Shown: piece after piece, positions 15,696-24,716 of the stretch
How the letters are laid out: each line of letters begins with the position of its first letter
Numbering within the stretch: position 1 is the stretch's first letter
NCBI GenBank assembly: GCA_934692485.1
Contig: CAKUTX010000008.1
Location: 1-61,639 of the forward strand
Direction of reading: 5' to 3'
DNA: 61,639 nt
Source: an uncultured Candidatus Melainabacteria bacterium
GTDB lineage: Bacteria > Cyanobacteriota > Vampirovibrionia > Gastranaerophilales > Gastranaerophilaceae
Made by a program: the position numbers and the translations under genes
Notes under the pieces: generated by a model
Told to the model about the DNA's origin: nothing
Seen by the model: the letters and a program-made list of their open reading frames with translations, nothing else
The model's database searches: none

Positions 15696-16865
15696 TTATA
15701 ACGCTCTTATGATTGATTTTATGTTTATATCTGTAACTTTCAGCAGAGCAACAGTTCTGGCTGTTTCGTCAAAATTACCTAAAGATTTTAAAATTTCTGC
15801 AGTTTTTAGTATAAGCGTTTGATTATTTGATTTTAATAATTCCCTGATTGTCAGTACATCTGTTGCAAAGTCAAGCGCAGTATAAACAAATGGACTATCC
15901 TCTTTCAATTCGATATTAACAAGTTTTTCTAATTCTTTTTTTCTAGCGCCGCCAAGTAATTTTTTTATATCAAAAATTTCGTTTTTAGTATTTTTATCTT
16001 CGTCATATAGATATTCGTCATTCTCTGTTAATGTTTCAATTTTTTCTTTTGCATTCAGCAAAACGACCGCCACTCTACTGTCATCTTGTTTGTGTAAAAG
16101 TTGTTCAAAAACCTCAAACAACTCAAAATCGAAAATAGTTGTTAACGGAAGAATTTCCCCCAAACCATTGATAATATAATTTATTATCAAAAGTCCGTCT
16201 TGAAAATCCGTTTTTAATATTTCAAAAATATTTTCAAGATATGGAATTTCTCCAGCGATATTTTCTGCCATCGTAGAATTCTTCATAGCCTCGATAAGTG
16301 CAGAAATTGCGCTTTGGTTTCCGAAAGATACTAAGAATTTTACTGCGGAAATCTTCTCGAAATCATCAATACTCTTGAGTTTGGCCAATGCTTCATTGTA
16401 TGATTTTTCATCGTGCCACTCTCCAAGAGTAGAAGCACAATTTTGAGCTAAAAATTCGTTATCGGAATATGCATTTGATGTCAAAAAGTCGTATGCCAAA
16501 GGGTCTTGGACTTTCGCAAAATATTTTGAAGCATATGCTTTTTCATCATCTGTTCCGTTTTCGAGTTTGTCAAGCATTAAATCTGTCAAATCTTCATCGG
16601 CATGGTTTACGAGCGCAGAAACTATAACATTTTCGTAAGATGGCGAATAATATTTTAAAAACTCAATCAAATTTTTATAATTTGAGTTGTTTATCGCATC
16701 AGAAATTCTTTGTGAAACGTTATTTTTTACAAAATCAAATAAAAATCCATCATTTTCGACAAGTTCTTTAAATAATTCCACGTCACAATCGTCTATGAGA
16801 TGTTTTGCAACAAATTCATAGTCATTTTTATTTTTACCAGTAAGTTTTTTCAAATTGTCAGTCAT
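15696..16865 (-). CDS. HEAT-repeat-like helical protein
   Basis: 389 residues from ATG 16865 (GGA eight bases upstream; a GTG at 16898 is possible). The whole protein is paired amphipathic helices of about 30-35 residues. Examples are the units with AYASKYFAKVQDPLAYDFLT, FLAQNCASTLGEWHDEKSYN and ISAVKFLVSFGNQSAISALI, which look like HEAT/PBS-lyase-type repeats. No catalytic motif, signal peptide or membrane span. A scaffold or protein-binding role is likely. It is monocistronic, between the orphan antitoxin and the DprA-like gene. Specific function unknown. Confidence 0.65.
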   Translation of the reverse strand: MTDNLKKLTGKNKNDYEFVAKHLIDDCDVELFKELVENDGFLFDFVKNNVSQRISDAINNSNYKNLIEFLKYYSPSYENVIVSALVNHADEDLTDLMLDKLENGTDDEKAYASKYFAKVQDPLAYDFLTSNAYSDNEFLAQNCASTLGEWHDEKSYNEALAKLKSIDDFEKISAVKFLVSFGNQSAISALIEAMKNSTMAENIAGEIPYLENIFEILKTDFQDGLLIINYIINGLGEILPLTTIFDFELFEVFEQLLHKQDDSRVAVVLLNAKEKIETLTENDEYLYDEDKNTKNEIFDIKKLLGGARKKELEKLVNIELKEDSPFVYTALDFATDVLTIRELLKSNNQTLILKTAEILKSLGNFDETARTVALLKVTDINIKSIIRAL

Positions 16866-17019
16866 GTTTGGTTTCCAATATTTGCGTAAATAGTTCACAA
16901 AAGAGAATGAGAGAATTTCATAAAACGATTTTCGCGGATAGCAATTACTTTTTATAACAACTAAACCGATAAAAACTCATTCACCTATTATTTATTCACT
17001 ATATTTACTTTGTAATTAT

Positions 17020-17622
17020 CTAGTCTAAATAGAATACAGTAATAACTTTGTGCCCTTCTTCAGCATATTGAACGGCATTATGTAAAGTTTTACTTGTATG
17101 TGACAAGAAGCAAATCAATTGATTACATTCATCAATAATTTCTCTGTTACAAACTCTTGAAGCATCAGCCAATGTCATCATTGCTCTATCAGGATGTTCA
17201 ATAATATTAGGCACCCCAATTAATTGGTTTTGAACGTCTGACGGTTGTTGGCCGATTGTTTGAGGCAAAATAACTCTCAATTTGTCAGGATTAGCTTTCA
17301 TTGCTCCGCGAATAGCAGCAGCGTTTGTACCTGATGAACCTCCTGAAGTAATAATCGTATTACCTTGCATAACAAGTGCGGTAGATAATGTTTCAATCAT
17401 TTGTTGGTGAGTAATAGGAAGATTACGACTTCCGATAATAGCTATGCGTTTTGCGGATTGTTGAATTGTTGCTAATTCCATAGCCAGTTCATCAACTGTA
17501 TCGGGTGAACCTGATGAAACAGTATCCATATCTTCGTCAATCGGAACAACGATTGAGCTTTGTTTTTCTTTGTTTTCGTCATCTGAACCCATAAATACTT
17601 TTGTCATCTCAGTTTCTGTCAT
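17020..17622 (-). CDS. DprA/SLOG-like Rossmann protein
   Basis: 200 residues. An acidic, probably disordered N-terminus (1-55) precedes a Rossmann-like domain: RIAIIGSRNLPITHQQMIET, then TIITSGGSSGTNAAAIRGAM and LRVILPQTIGQQ, and a late NQLICFLSHTSKTLHNAVQY strand-helix. The GSR and SGG-x-G-x-(N/D) motifs are those of the DprA/SLOG superfamily, which bind nucleotides or ssDNA. It lacks the SAM-like and winged-helix domains of full DprA, so a competence role is unproven. Cyanobacteria carry similar short forms. It is divergent from pcrA with 82 bases between. Confidence 0.65.
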   Translation of the reverse strand: MTETEMTKVFMGSDDENKEKQSSIVVPIDEDMDTVSSGSPDTVDELAMELATIQQSAKRIAIIGSRNLPITHQQMIETLSTALVMQGNTIITSGGSSGTNAAAIRGAMKANPDKLRVILPQTIGQQPSDVQNQLIGVPNIIEHPDRAMMTLADASRVCNREIIDECNQLICFLSHTSKTLHNAVQYAEEGHKVITVFYLD

Positions 17623-17704
17623 TTTTCCTACTTTCTGATTGCAATCTATACTTTTTTAGTTTATGCTGATTGTATCACAAAAATTTGATTTTGGGAATAG
17701 GGAT

Positions 17705-20239
17705 ATGGAAAATATATTGGATAATCTTAACAAAGAACAAAGAGAAGCTGTAGAAACTGTTCGTGGCCCTTTACTTGTGTTGGCTGGTGCAGGAAGCGGA
17801 AAGACGAAATTACTTACCTCAAGAATAGCGTATCTTATACAAAACGGAGTAAGACCGCGTAATATTTTGGCTGTAACATTTACTAACAAAGCAGCGAAAG
17901 AAATGAAAGAACGTCTTGGAAACATTTTGGGCGAAAATGTCGTAAAATACATGTGGGTAGGCACTTTTCACGGTATTTGCGGAAGGATTTTGAGAGAAAA
18001 TATTGAAAATTACAGTTTTCAATCAGGCAAAAGATTGGATAAAAATTTTTCAATCTACGACGAAACAGATTCTAATGCAGTTATCAAACAAGCCATAAAG
18101 AAACTTAATCTTGACGATAAAGTTTATGCTCCAAAACTTGTTAAAACAGTTATTTCTAATGCAAAGAACAAAATGCAAGATGCTTATACATTTGCGACAT
18201 TTGCGAGAGATTTCAAGTCACAAAAAATTGCTGCAATTTATGAGGAGTATGAAAATTCTTTAAATAACAATAATGCAATAGATTTTGACGACATGTTGAT
18301 GTTGACCGTAAAACTTCTTGAGCAATGCAAAGATGTCCGTCAGCAGTATTATGACAGATTTCAGCATATTTTGGTTGACGAATTTCAGGATACGAACATG
18401 GCTCAATATAAGCTTATCAATATGCTTTATACAAACCTAGAGGCCGAAATTCCTGATGAACGTTCGCTTTGCGTTGTAGGTGATGTCGACCAGTCAATTT
18501 ATAGTTGGCGTGGTGCTGATTACACAATTATTTTGAATTTTCAAAAAGATTTCAAAAAAACAAAGCTTATCAAACTTGAGCAAAATTATCGTTCAACAGC
18601 AAATATTTTGAATGTTGCAAACGCAATTATTGAAAATAATACAGAGCGTGTTGATAAAGTTCTTTACTCGCAAAAAGGCGATGGCGAACTGATTGACTAT
18701 TTTGAGGCTCAAGATGAAGCGGATGAAGCAAACTTTGTCGCAAGTCGAATTAAACAGGATGCTGGCGGCGATTATAACCGTTTTGCAATTCTTTATCGTA
18801 CAAATTCACAATCACGTGCTTTGGAAGAAGCATGTATGGCTGCAGGTATTCCTTATAGAATATACGGCGGTTTAAAATTCTATGACCGCAAAGAGATTAA
18901 AGATATAATTGCGTATCTGAAATTAATTTATAACACGGATGATTCTCAAAGTTTCAGAAGAATAGTTAATGTTCCTAAACGTGCAATCGGAGATACTACG
19001 ATTAAAAACCTTGCCGATTTTGCGGATAAAGAAGATATAAGTCTTTTTGCAGCTTGTCAAAGAATTGAAGATGCTGTGGAAATTCCGCCTAGAACTCGTT
19101 CAAAATTGAAAGACTTTTCTGAATTAATTTTAAAATTTGTAAATGCGAAAGACTCATATTCATTACAAGATTTTGTAACTCTTGTCATTGAAAAAACAGG
19201 CTATTTGGCAGAATTGCAATCACAAAATACTCCTGAGAGTGAAGCTGATATTGAAAACTTGCAAGAACTTGTGAATGTTGCTGGAGAATTTGTTCCTGAA
19301 GAAGCTGATAACGCTTTGGGAGAATTTTTGCAACAGGTGGCTTTGGTATCTGATTTGGATGGGATGGAAGATATTTCAAACAACGTAACTTTGATGACAC
19401 TGCATTCTGCTAAAGGTTTGGAATTTCCGATTGTATTTTTGGCTGGATGTGATGAAGGAGTTTTTCCGCACCAAAGAACGTTTAACATTCCGTCAGAAAT
19501 GGAAGAAGAACGTCGTTTGATGTACGTTGGAGTAACAAGAGCGGAAGAAAAATTATACTTGACATCTGCAAAACGTCGTCAAATGTGGGGAGAATACAAA
19601 TACTATAATCCATCAAGATTTATTGACGAAATTCCTCCGCAATTGCTTAACAAAATTGGATTTGAAGGCTCTACAAGCGGAACTTCAACATTCCAAAATG
19701 CAGTATCAAGAGCTAGAACCGGAAAATCGGATTATTCTTATTCTGCGGCTCAATCTGACAGTTTTGGGTATGTAAAACCATCGTCCGGTTTTGGTCGAGG
19801 GTTTGTTGCCCCAACAAAAGGGCTTGCGACAGGCAAATCTCAAAGTGACAGACAAAGACAAAATTCAAATTATTCTCAACAACCGCATAGAACTCCGAGC
19901 CGTACAATTTTAGTTAAATCTAAAGCAAATAAAGCTCGTGATGACGAAAAAGTTAAAGAATTTTTCAAAGATAACGCAATAAAAAGAATGCTTGAAGAAA
20001 AGAAACAAAAAGAACGCATGCAACAAGAGGTTGATGCGGAACGTCAACGCAGAATGGAAACTACTACTCCGATTGAATATGTTTTCAATGTTGGGGAAAG
20101 AGTTTTTCATGACAAACTCGGAATAGGGCATATTAAAGATGTTACGCAGATTGGCGAAAGCATGATGTATACAATTGATTTTGGCAAACAGGGTGTGAAA
20201 GCTATGGATGCCGCGTATGCAAAATTAAAGAAGTTTTAA
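17705..20239 (+). CDS. pcrA: ATP-dependent DNA helicase UvrD/PcrA
   Basis: 844 residues from ATG 17705 (GGGAT before it; the TTA-rich extension to 17663 has no RBS). SF1A motifs in order: Q motif LNKEQREAV, Walker A GAGSGKT (about 28-34), motif Ia AVTFTNKAAKEMKER, motif II LVDEFQDTN, motif III GDVDQSIYSWRGAD, motif IV EQNYRS, motif V LMTLHSAKGLEFPIVF and motif VI RRLMYVGVTRA. The C-terminus has a low-complexity linker and a Tudor/KOW-like domain (VGERVFHDKLGIGHIKDV) that in PcrA binds RNA polymerase. It acts in repair and replication. The coding strand is typical of the window. Confidence 0.93.
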   Translation: MENILDNLNKEQREAVETVRGPLLVLAGAGSGKTKLLTSRIAYLIQNGVRPRNILAVTFTNKAAKEMKERLGNILGENVVKYMWVGTFHGICGRILRENIENYSFQSGKRLDKNFSIYDETDSNAVIKQAIKKLNLDDKVYAPKLVKTVISNAKNKMQDAYTFATFARDFKSQKIAAIYEEYENSLNNNNAIDFDDMLMLTVKLLEQCKDVRQQYYDRFQHILVDEFQDTNMAQYKLINMLYTNLEAEIPDERSLCVVGDVDQSIYSWRGADYTIILNFQKDFKKTKLIKLEQNYRSTANILNVANAIIENNTERVDKVLYSQKGDGELIDYFEAQDEADEANFVASRIKQDAGGDYNRFAILYRTNSQSRALEEACMAAGIPYRIYGGLKFYDRKEIKDIIAYLKLIYNTDDSQSFRRIVNVPKRAIGDTTIKNLADFADKEDISLFAACQRIEDAVEIPPRTRSKLKDFSELILKFVNAKDSYSLQDFVTLVIEKTGYLAELQSQNTPESEADIENLQELVNVAGEFVPEEADNALGEFLQQVALVSDLDGMEDISNNVTLMTLHSAKGLEFPIVFLAGCDEGVFPHQRTFNIPSEMEEERRLMYVGVTRAEEKLYLTSAKRRQMWGEYKYYNPSRFIDEIPPQLLNKIGFEGSTSGTSTFQNAVSRARTGKSDYSYSAAQSDSFGYVKPSSGFGRGFVAPTKGLATGKSQSDRQRQNSNYSQQPHRTPSRTILVKSKANKARDDEKVKEFFKDNAIKRMLEEKKQKERMQQEVDAERQRRMETTTPIEYVFNVGERVFHDKLGIGHIKDVTQIGESMMYTIDFGKQGVKAMDAAYAKLKKF

Positions 20240-20308
20240 TCCTCATATATAACATTTTAAAAATTTTTATGCTAAAATATCACTGTAAACACAAAGAAAG
20301 AGGTTATT

Positions 20309-21607
20309 ATGTTGACAAAAAATTCTAACGTAACTGTTAAATTTACAGGGGTAGATTTTGGAGAATATACTTCAAAAGTAAACGAATTTGTTAATGAATT
20401 TTCATCAAGAGCTAACAAGAAAGGTCAATTCCTTAACTGGGTTAATTTGCCTGAAAACCAAGCAAAAAGAGTTGATGAAATTTATGAACTTGCAAGCAAG
20501 TTAAAAGCACAAACAGGCGCTAAAAAACTTAGCGTTATGGGTATTGGCGGTTCAAAACACACTGTTGAGCATATGTTATCTATAAATGGTTTGAACATCA
20601 AAAATGATGTTGTAGAATTCTATTCAGACGTTGATTCTGCAAGCTTGGAAAGATTTTTGTACAAACTTGATAACAATGTACTTGGCTCAAACTTCTTAAT
20701 CGCGTCTAAATCAGGTTCAACTTTTGAAACAAAAGACGGATTTTTAAGAGTTTTGGCTATGTTAACTGATGCATACAAAGCTCAGGGTAAATCTCAAGAA
20801 GAAGCTGAAAAAGCTGCTCATAAACATTTTATCGCTGTAACTGACGGTAATGCAGAAAAAAGCGAACTTAGAAGAACATCTAACGAAAAAGGTTGGTTAG
20901 GTGATTTGTTTATTCATGACGATGTTGGCGGACGTTTCTCAGCATTTGATGATCACGCTTTATTCACTCTTGCTTATGCAGGCATGAAAAAAGAAGATAT
21001 GGTTACAATGCTAAATGCTGCTCAAGAAATTTCAACTGAATCTTTGACAGCTGATTTGAGCATAAACGATGCATTGAAAGAAGGTATTTTCTGGGCTAAT
21101 GCTAAAATGAACGGAATTTCAACATCTGTTCACCAATATATGGGTTCTATTTTTGAAAATACTGTTTATTGGAACGCTCAAATGCAAAATGAATCAGTAA
21201 AAGATACATTAAAACAAATTGCAAAAGTTCCTGATGCAATGCACCATTCAGCAGAAGCTCATTTCAATCCGGCAAATAAATTTGCGTTTGCTCTAACAGT
21301 TCCTCAAGACAACGGAGTTTGCAGAGAAAATGCAGAAAGCTATATTGAAGCATTGACAAAATCTTATGAAGTAACAGGTGCTTTCTTCCTAGAAACAGCT
21401 AAAACTCTAGGAATGGGATTGACACCGGCAGCAGCAGGCGCTTTGACTCAATTGAGAGCATTCGCAACTGTTTATCAAGAAATTGTTGAAAAAGTTATGG
21501 GCAATGTTGAATTCCCAGAAGTTTTGGACAGCGTTCTTCAGCCGCACGTAGAATTCTACAAAAAGAATTTGAAAGGCGGAGTTGTTGTTCCTGGAAGAAT
21601 TTCTTAG
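20309..21607 (+). CDS. pgi: Glucose-6-phosphate isomerase
   Basis: 432 residues, similar to the compact bacterial type. Two SIS domains: VMGIGGSKHTVEHMLSIN (phosphate site) and FLIASKSGSTFETKD, then DVGGRFSAFDDHALFTLAYA, a version of the GGR(F/Y)S motif. It interconverts glucose 6-phosphate and fructose 6-phosphate in glycolysis. An AAAGAGG site lies 5-8 bases before the ATG and an extended -10 (TATGC-TAAAAT, ending 20278) about 30 bases upstream, so this gene has a normal leader. A strong terminator follows. Confidence 0.9.
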   Translation: MLTKNSNVTVKFTGVDFGEYTSKVNEFVNEFSSRANKKGQFLNWVNLPENQAKRVDEIYELASKLKAQTGAKKLSVMGIGGSKHTVEHMLSINGLNIKNDVVEFYSDVDSASLERFLYKLDNNVLGSNFLIASKSGSTFETKDGFLRVLAMLTDAYKAQGKSQEEAEKAAHKHFIAVTDGNAEKSELRRTSNEKGWLGDLFIHDDVGGRFSAFDDHALFTLAYAGMKKEDMVTMLNAAQEISTESLTADLSINDALKEGIFWANAKMNGISTSVHQYMGSIFENTVYWNAQMQNESVKDTLKQIAKVPDAMHHSAEAHFNPANKFAFALTVPQDNGVCRENAESYIEALTKSYEVTGAFFLETAKTLGMGLTPAAAGALTQLRAFATVYQEIVEKVMGNVEFPEVLDSVLQPHVEFYKKNLKGGVVVPGRIS

Positions 21608-21625
21608 GTAATATTTTGAAATTTG

Positions 21626-21652
21626 GGGGAGGGAAATTTCCTCCCCTTTTTT
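21626..21652 (+). terminator. Terminator of pgi
   Basis: GGGGAGG / CCTCCCC stem with a 7-base loop and six T. It shows that a TTG frame beginning at 21623 is not the true start of the next gene. Confidence 0.85.
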
Positions 21653-21679
21653 AATATTTATTTTTTTATTATTTATATT

Positions 21680-22393
21680 ATGGCTACAAATTTTGATTTT
21701 TTAAAAAAGGTTGATAAAAATTTATACGAAATAATTTCGGAAGCAGAAAAGCTTTATCGTGACGAGTATTTTGAACAGTGTATGGTTCAGACCAGACGTT
21801 TTGGAGAACACGTTTGCAAGAAAGTCTTGGGTAAAAACAGAACTACAGAAGAAACGTTTGATGAGATGCTTGCAACGCTTAATGACTGTTCTAGCGGAAA
21901 TATTGAGGAAAAAGAATTTATTAATGACTTGTATTTTCTCAAAAAACATGGAAATACTGCAGTTCATTCCGGTTCTGTGAAAAAAGATGGAATGGAAGCT
22001 TTAGAATGTTTAAAAAGAGCATTTGAAGTTGCAATAAGTTATTGTATTTATAATCATAAAGCAAATTCAAAGATTATGAAACTTTGCTATGACACAGAAC
22101 TTTTGGTAACAGGTGAAAAAACAAAAAAACTTTCTGATAAATACAAAGAGGCTAAAGAAAAGTATGTTGAAGTTTTAGACAATTCTGAAAACACTTCAAA
22201 GTTATCAAAAACGCAAAAATCTTTAAAAAAAACTTCGCCTAAAAAAACAAAATCTTCTCAGAAAAATAAAAAACAATCATCCGTAATGGTTTGCAAGTCC
22301 AAGAAAAAATATTCGATATTCTGGATTTTGGTCGGAATAACCTTTGTAATATCATTTATAACAATTTTGGTATTATTTATTTCTATAAAATAG
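21680..22393 (+). CDS. DUF4145 (HEPN-like) protein with C-terminal membrane anchor
   Basis: 237 residues from ATG 21680. Residues 1-125 match DUF4145: YRDEYFEQCMVQTRRFGEHV, then FINDLYFLKKHGNTAVHSGS with the GNxAxH element, then AFEVAISYCIY. DUF4145 belongs to the HEPN superfamily; some members are RNases and others are restriction-linked. A Lys/Ser-rich linker (145-205) leads to one membrane helix at the C-terminus (FWILVGITFVISFITILVLF), so the domain would sit on the cytoplasmic face as a tail-anchored protein. No RBS is seen; TATTAT lies seven bases upstream. Role unknown. Confidence 0.65.
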   Translation: MATNFDFLKKVDKNLYEIISEAEKLYRDEYFEQCMVQTRRFGEHVCKKVLGKNRTTEETFDEMLATLNDCSSGNIEEKEFINDLYFLKKHGNTAVHSGSVKKDGMEALECLKRAFEVAISYCIYNHKANSKIMKLCYDTELLVTGEKTKKLSDKYKEAKEKYVEVLDNSENTSKLSKTQKSLKKTSPKKTKSSQKNKKQSSVMVCKSKKKYSIFWILVGITFVISFITILVLFISIK

Positions 22394-22407
22394 CCCAATT
22401 GTATTGT

Positions 22408-22590
22408 TTATACATTCCATTCAGGATTTGTCCCGTCAGCAACTTCAAAAAACTTGTTCATTCGTTCTCCAACGCTAGGTTTTTCGATATTTTTTTGAAA
22501 AATTGTGATTGGCTGAGTGAAATCAACTTGACTCGCAAGTTTGTCCAATTTGTTTACACGCTCTTTAATCATTTCAAAGTTTATTTTCAT
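22408..22590 (-). CDS. Small protein of unknown function
   Basis: 60 residues, highly charged and helical at the start (MKINFEMIKERVNKLDKLAS). A GAGAGAG ribosome site sits 8 bases before the ATG, and a TTATATATAA box lies before that. The gene is convergent with the DUF4145 gene and divergent from ftsH. The RBS supports it as real; no family recognised. A similar GAGAGAG site precedes the small gene at 32304. Confidence 0.5.
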   Translation of the reverse strand: MKINFEMIKERVNKLDKLASQVDFTQPITIFQKNIEKPSVGERMNKFFEVADGTNPEWNV

Positions 22591-22731
22591 AATTTTTTCT
22601 CTCTCTTATATATAAGAAAAATTTTTAGGAAGTAAAATTTCAATAAATCTATTTTTGTTTACATTTTTAACATTTTTTGTAATTTTGAGTTATAATGTGA
22701 GAAGTAGTAGTAAAAAGAGGGCGGTGTTTTA

Positions 22732-24636
22732 ATGAATAAAAGTCAATCTGCGGGAATGTACATTGTACTTGCAATAGTGGTTGTACTGTTTGCATCTTCA
22801 GTATTTTGGTCAACTCCTGCAACAAAAGTATCTGAAATTTCGTATTCAAATTTTTTGACAAGACTTGATAAAGGAGAATTCAAAACTATTGAAAAATCCG
22901 ACGAATTTTTGATGGCAATCCCAAAGGTTCAACCGAAAGCTGATAAAAAAAATGTTGTAGCTCCGACTATGAACAACCCGTTTGGAATTCCAGAAACAGC
23001 TGCAAAAGCTCCAACTTTGAAATATAAAGTTTTAACTCCTTTATATGACCCTGAGTTGATGAAACGTTTAGATGCGTCAGATGCAGACATCCAAATAACA
23101 AAGGCAACAGAGTCATCTAAAGTGCTTATGAACGCGTTAAGCTACTTGTTGTTACCTATTTTGTTTTTGGTATTTTTGGCTGTTATGGCAAAAAGTATTC
23201 AAGCAGGTGGCTCTCAAGCAATGTCATTTGGGAAAAGTAAAGCTAAAATGCTTTTGGACAGCAAAGTAAAAACAACGTTCAAAGATGTTGCTGGAATTGA
23301 TGAAGAAAAGAAAGAACTTGAAGAAATTGTAGACTTTTTGAAAAACGGCGATAAATATATTAAACTTGGAGCAAGAATTCCAAAAGGTGTTTTATTAGTT
23401 GGCCCTCCGGGAACAGGTAAAACATTGATGGCAAAAGCAGTTGCTGGAGAAGCTGGTGTTCCTTTCTTCTCAATAAGCGGTTCTGATTTTGTTGAAATGT
23501 TCGTTGGTGTAGGTGCAAGCCGTGTTAGAGATTTGTTTGAACAAGCTAAAAAACATCAACCTTGTATTATTTTTATAGACGAAATTGATGCTGTTGGTCG
23601 TCAAAGAGGTGCTGGCTTAGGCGGTGGCCACGATGAACGCGAACAAACTTTAAACCAATTGCTTGTTGAAATGGATGGGTTTGATGAAAATACAAACATT
23701 ATTGTTATTGCCGCAACAAACAGACCTGACATTTTGGATAATGCATTACTCAGACCAGGCAGATTTGATAGGCAAATTTATATTAACGCACCTGACGTTA
23801 GAGGCAGAGAACAGATTTTGAAAGTTCACTCAAAAAATAAACAACTCGATAATGAAGTTGATTTAAAAACACTTGCAAAACGTACCCCTGGATTTACCGG
23901 TGCAGATTTGCAAAATTTGTTAAATGAGGCTGCATTACTTGCGGCAAGAAATAACGAAGAAAAAATTTCAATGAGCGATATTGATAATTCTATTGACAGA
24001 GTTATCGCAGGTATCGAAAAGAAAAGTAAAGTCATGACAGATGAGGATAAGGAATTGACTTCTTATCACGAAGTTGGTCATGCTCTTTTGGCGAAACTTT
24101 TGAAAGATGCGGATGAGCTTCATAAAGTTTCTATTATTCCACGTGGATACGCACTTGGGGTTACTTGGACAACTCCTAAAGATGAAAAAGTTCATACAAA
24201 TAAAGCCAAACTTCTTGCTCAAATTACTGTATCACTTGGCGGTCGTGCTGCAGAAGAAATTGTTTATGGCAAAGATAGAGTTAGCACAGGCGCTTCTCAG
24301 GATTTGATTAATGTAACTAATATTGCAAGAAAAATGGTTACAGCTTGGGGCATGTCAGACAAGTTGGGAAATATGGCTTATGGCAAAAACCAAGAAAACG
24401 TCTTTATGGGCAGAGATTTTGGCCACCAAAGAGATTATTCAGAACAAGTTGCGTTTGAAATTGATGAAGAAATGAAACGTATTGTTGATGAAAAATATGA
24501 AGAAGCAAAAGCTCTTTTAAATTCTAACAGAGATATGCTAGAAGCAATTTCAAAAGACCTTCTTGATAAAGAAACAATTGATGCAGACGAATTCCAATCT
24601 ATTATGGATAGAGTTGCAAGCGAAAGAAACTGTTAG
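22732..24636 (+). CDS. ftsH: ATP-dependent zinc metalloprotease FtsH
   Basis: 634 residues. Two membrane helices (about 6-24 and 135-155) flank a periplasmic region that contains a Pro/Lys/Asn-rich insert ([15 protein letters not shown]). AAA+ domain: Walker A GPPGTGKT, Walker [12 protein letters not shown], second region of homology [17 protein letters not shown], pore motif [15 protein letters not shown]. Zinc site HEVGH at about 446-450, third ligand in the [24 protein letters not shown] area. It degrades membrane and regulatory proteins. A GAGGGCGG site lies 7 bases before the ATG. Ends at a terminator. Confidence 0.95.
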   Translation: MNKSQSAGMYIVLAIVVVLFASSVFWSTPATKVSEISYSNFLTRLDKGEFKTIEKSDEFLMAIPKVQPKADKKNVVAPTMNNPFGIPETAAKAPTLKYKVLTPLYDPELMKRLDASDADIQITKATESSKVLMNALSYLLLPILFLVFLAVMAKSIQAGGSQAMSFGKSKAKMLLDSKVKTTFKDVAGIDEEKKELEEIVDFLKNGDKYIKLGARIPKGVLLVGPPGTGKTLMAKAVAGEAGVPFFSISGSDFVEMFVGVGASRVRDLFEQAKKHQPCIIFIDEIDAVGRQRGAGLGGGHDEREQTLNQLLVEMDGFDENTNIIVIAATNRPDILDNALLRPGRFDRQIYINAPDVRGREQILKVHSKNKQLDNEVDLKTLAKRTPGFTGADLQNLLNEAALLAARNNEEKISMSDIDNSIDRVIAGIEKKSKVMTDEDKELTSYHEVGHALLAKLLKDADELHKVSIIPRGYALGVTWTTPKDEKVHTNKAKLLAQITVSLGGRAAEEIVYGKDRVSTGASQDLINVTNIARKMVTAWGMSDKLGNMAYGKNQENVFMGRDFGHQRDYSEQVAFEIDEEMKRIVDEKYEEAKALLNSNRDMLEAISKDLLDKETIDADEFQSIMDRVASERNC

Positions 24637-24657
24637 GTTTTGCAAAAACACAATATT

Positions 24658-24687
24658 AAAGCCAGTTTTTTGAAACTGGCTTTTTTT
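24658..24687 (+). terminator. Terminator of ftsH
   Basis: AAAGCCAGTTT / AAACTGGCTTT stem, 4-base loop, T run. It can serve both convergent genes. Confidence 0.85.
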
Positions 24688-24716
24688 ATGTTAAATTTTT
24701 ATGTTAAATACAAATA

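Noticed and set aside
21623..21679. TTG start for the DUF4145 gene
   Set aside because: The extension is translated from the pgi terminator hairpin.
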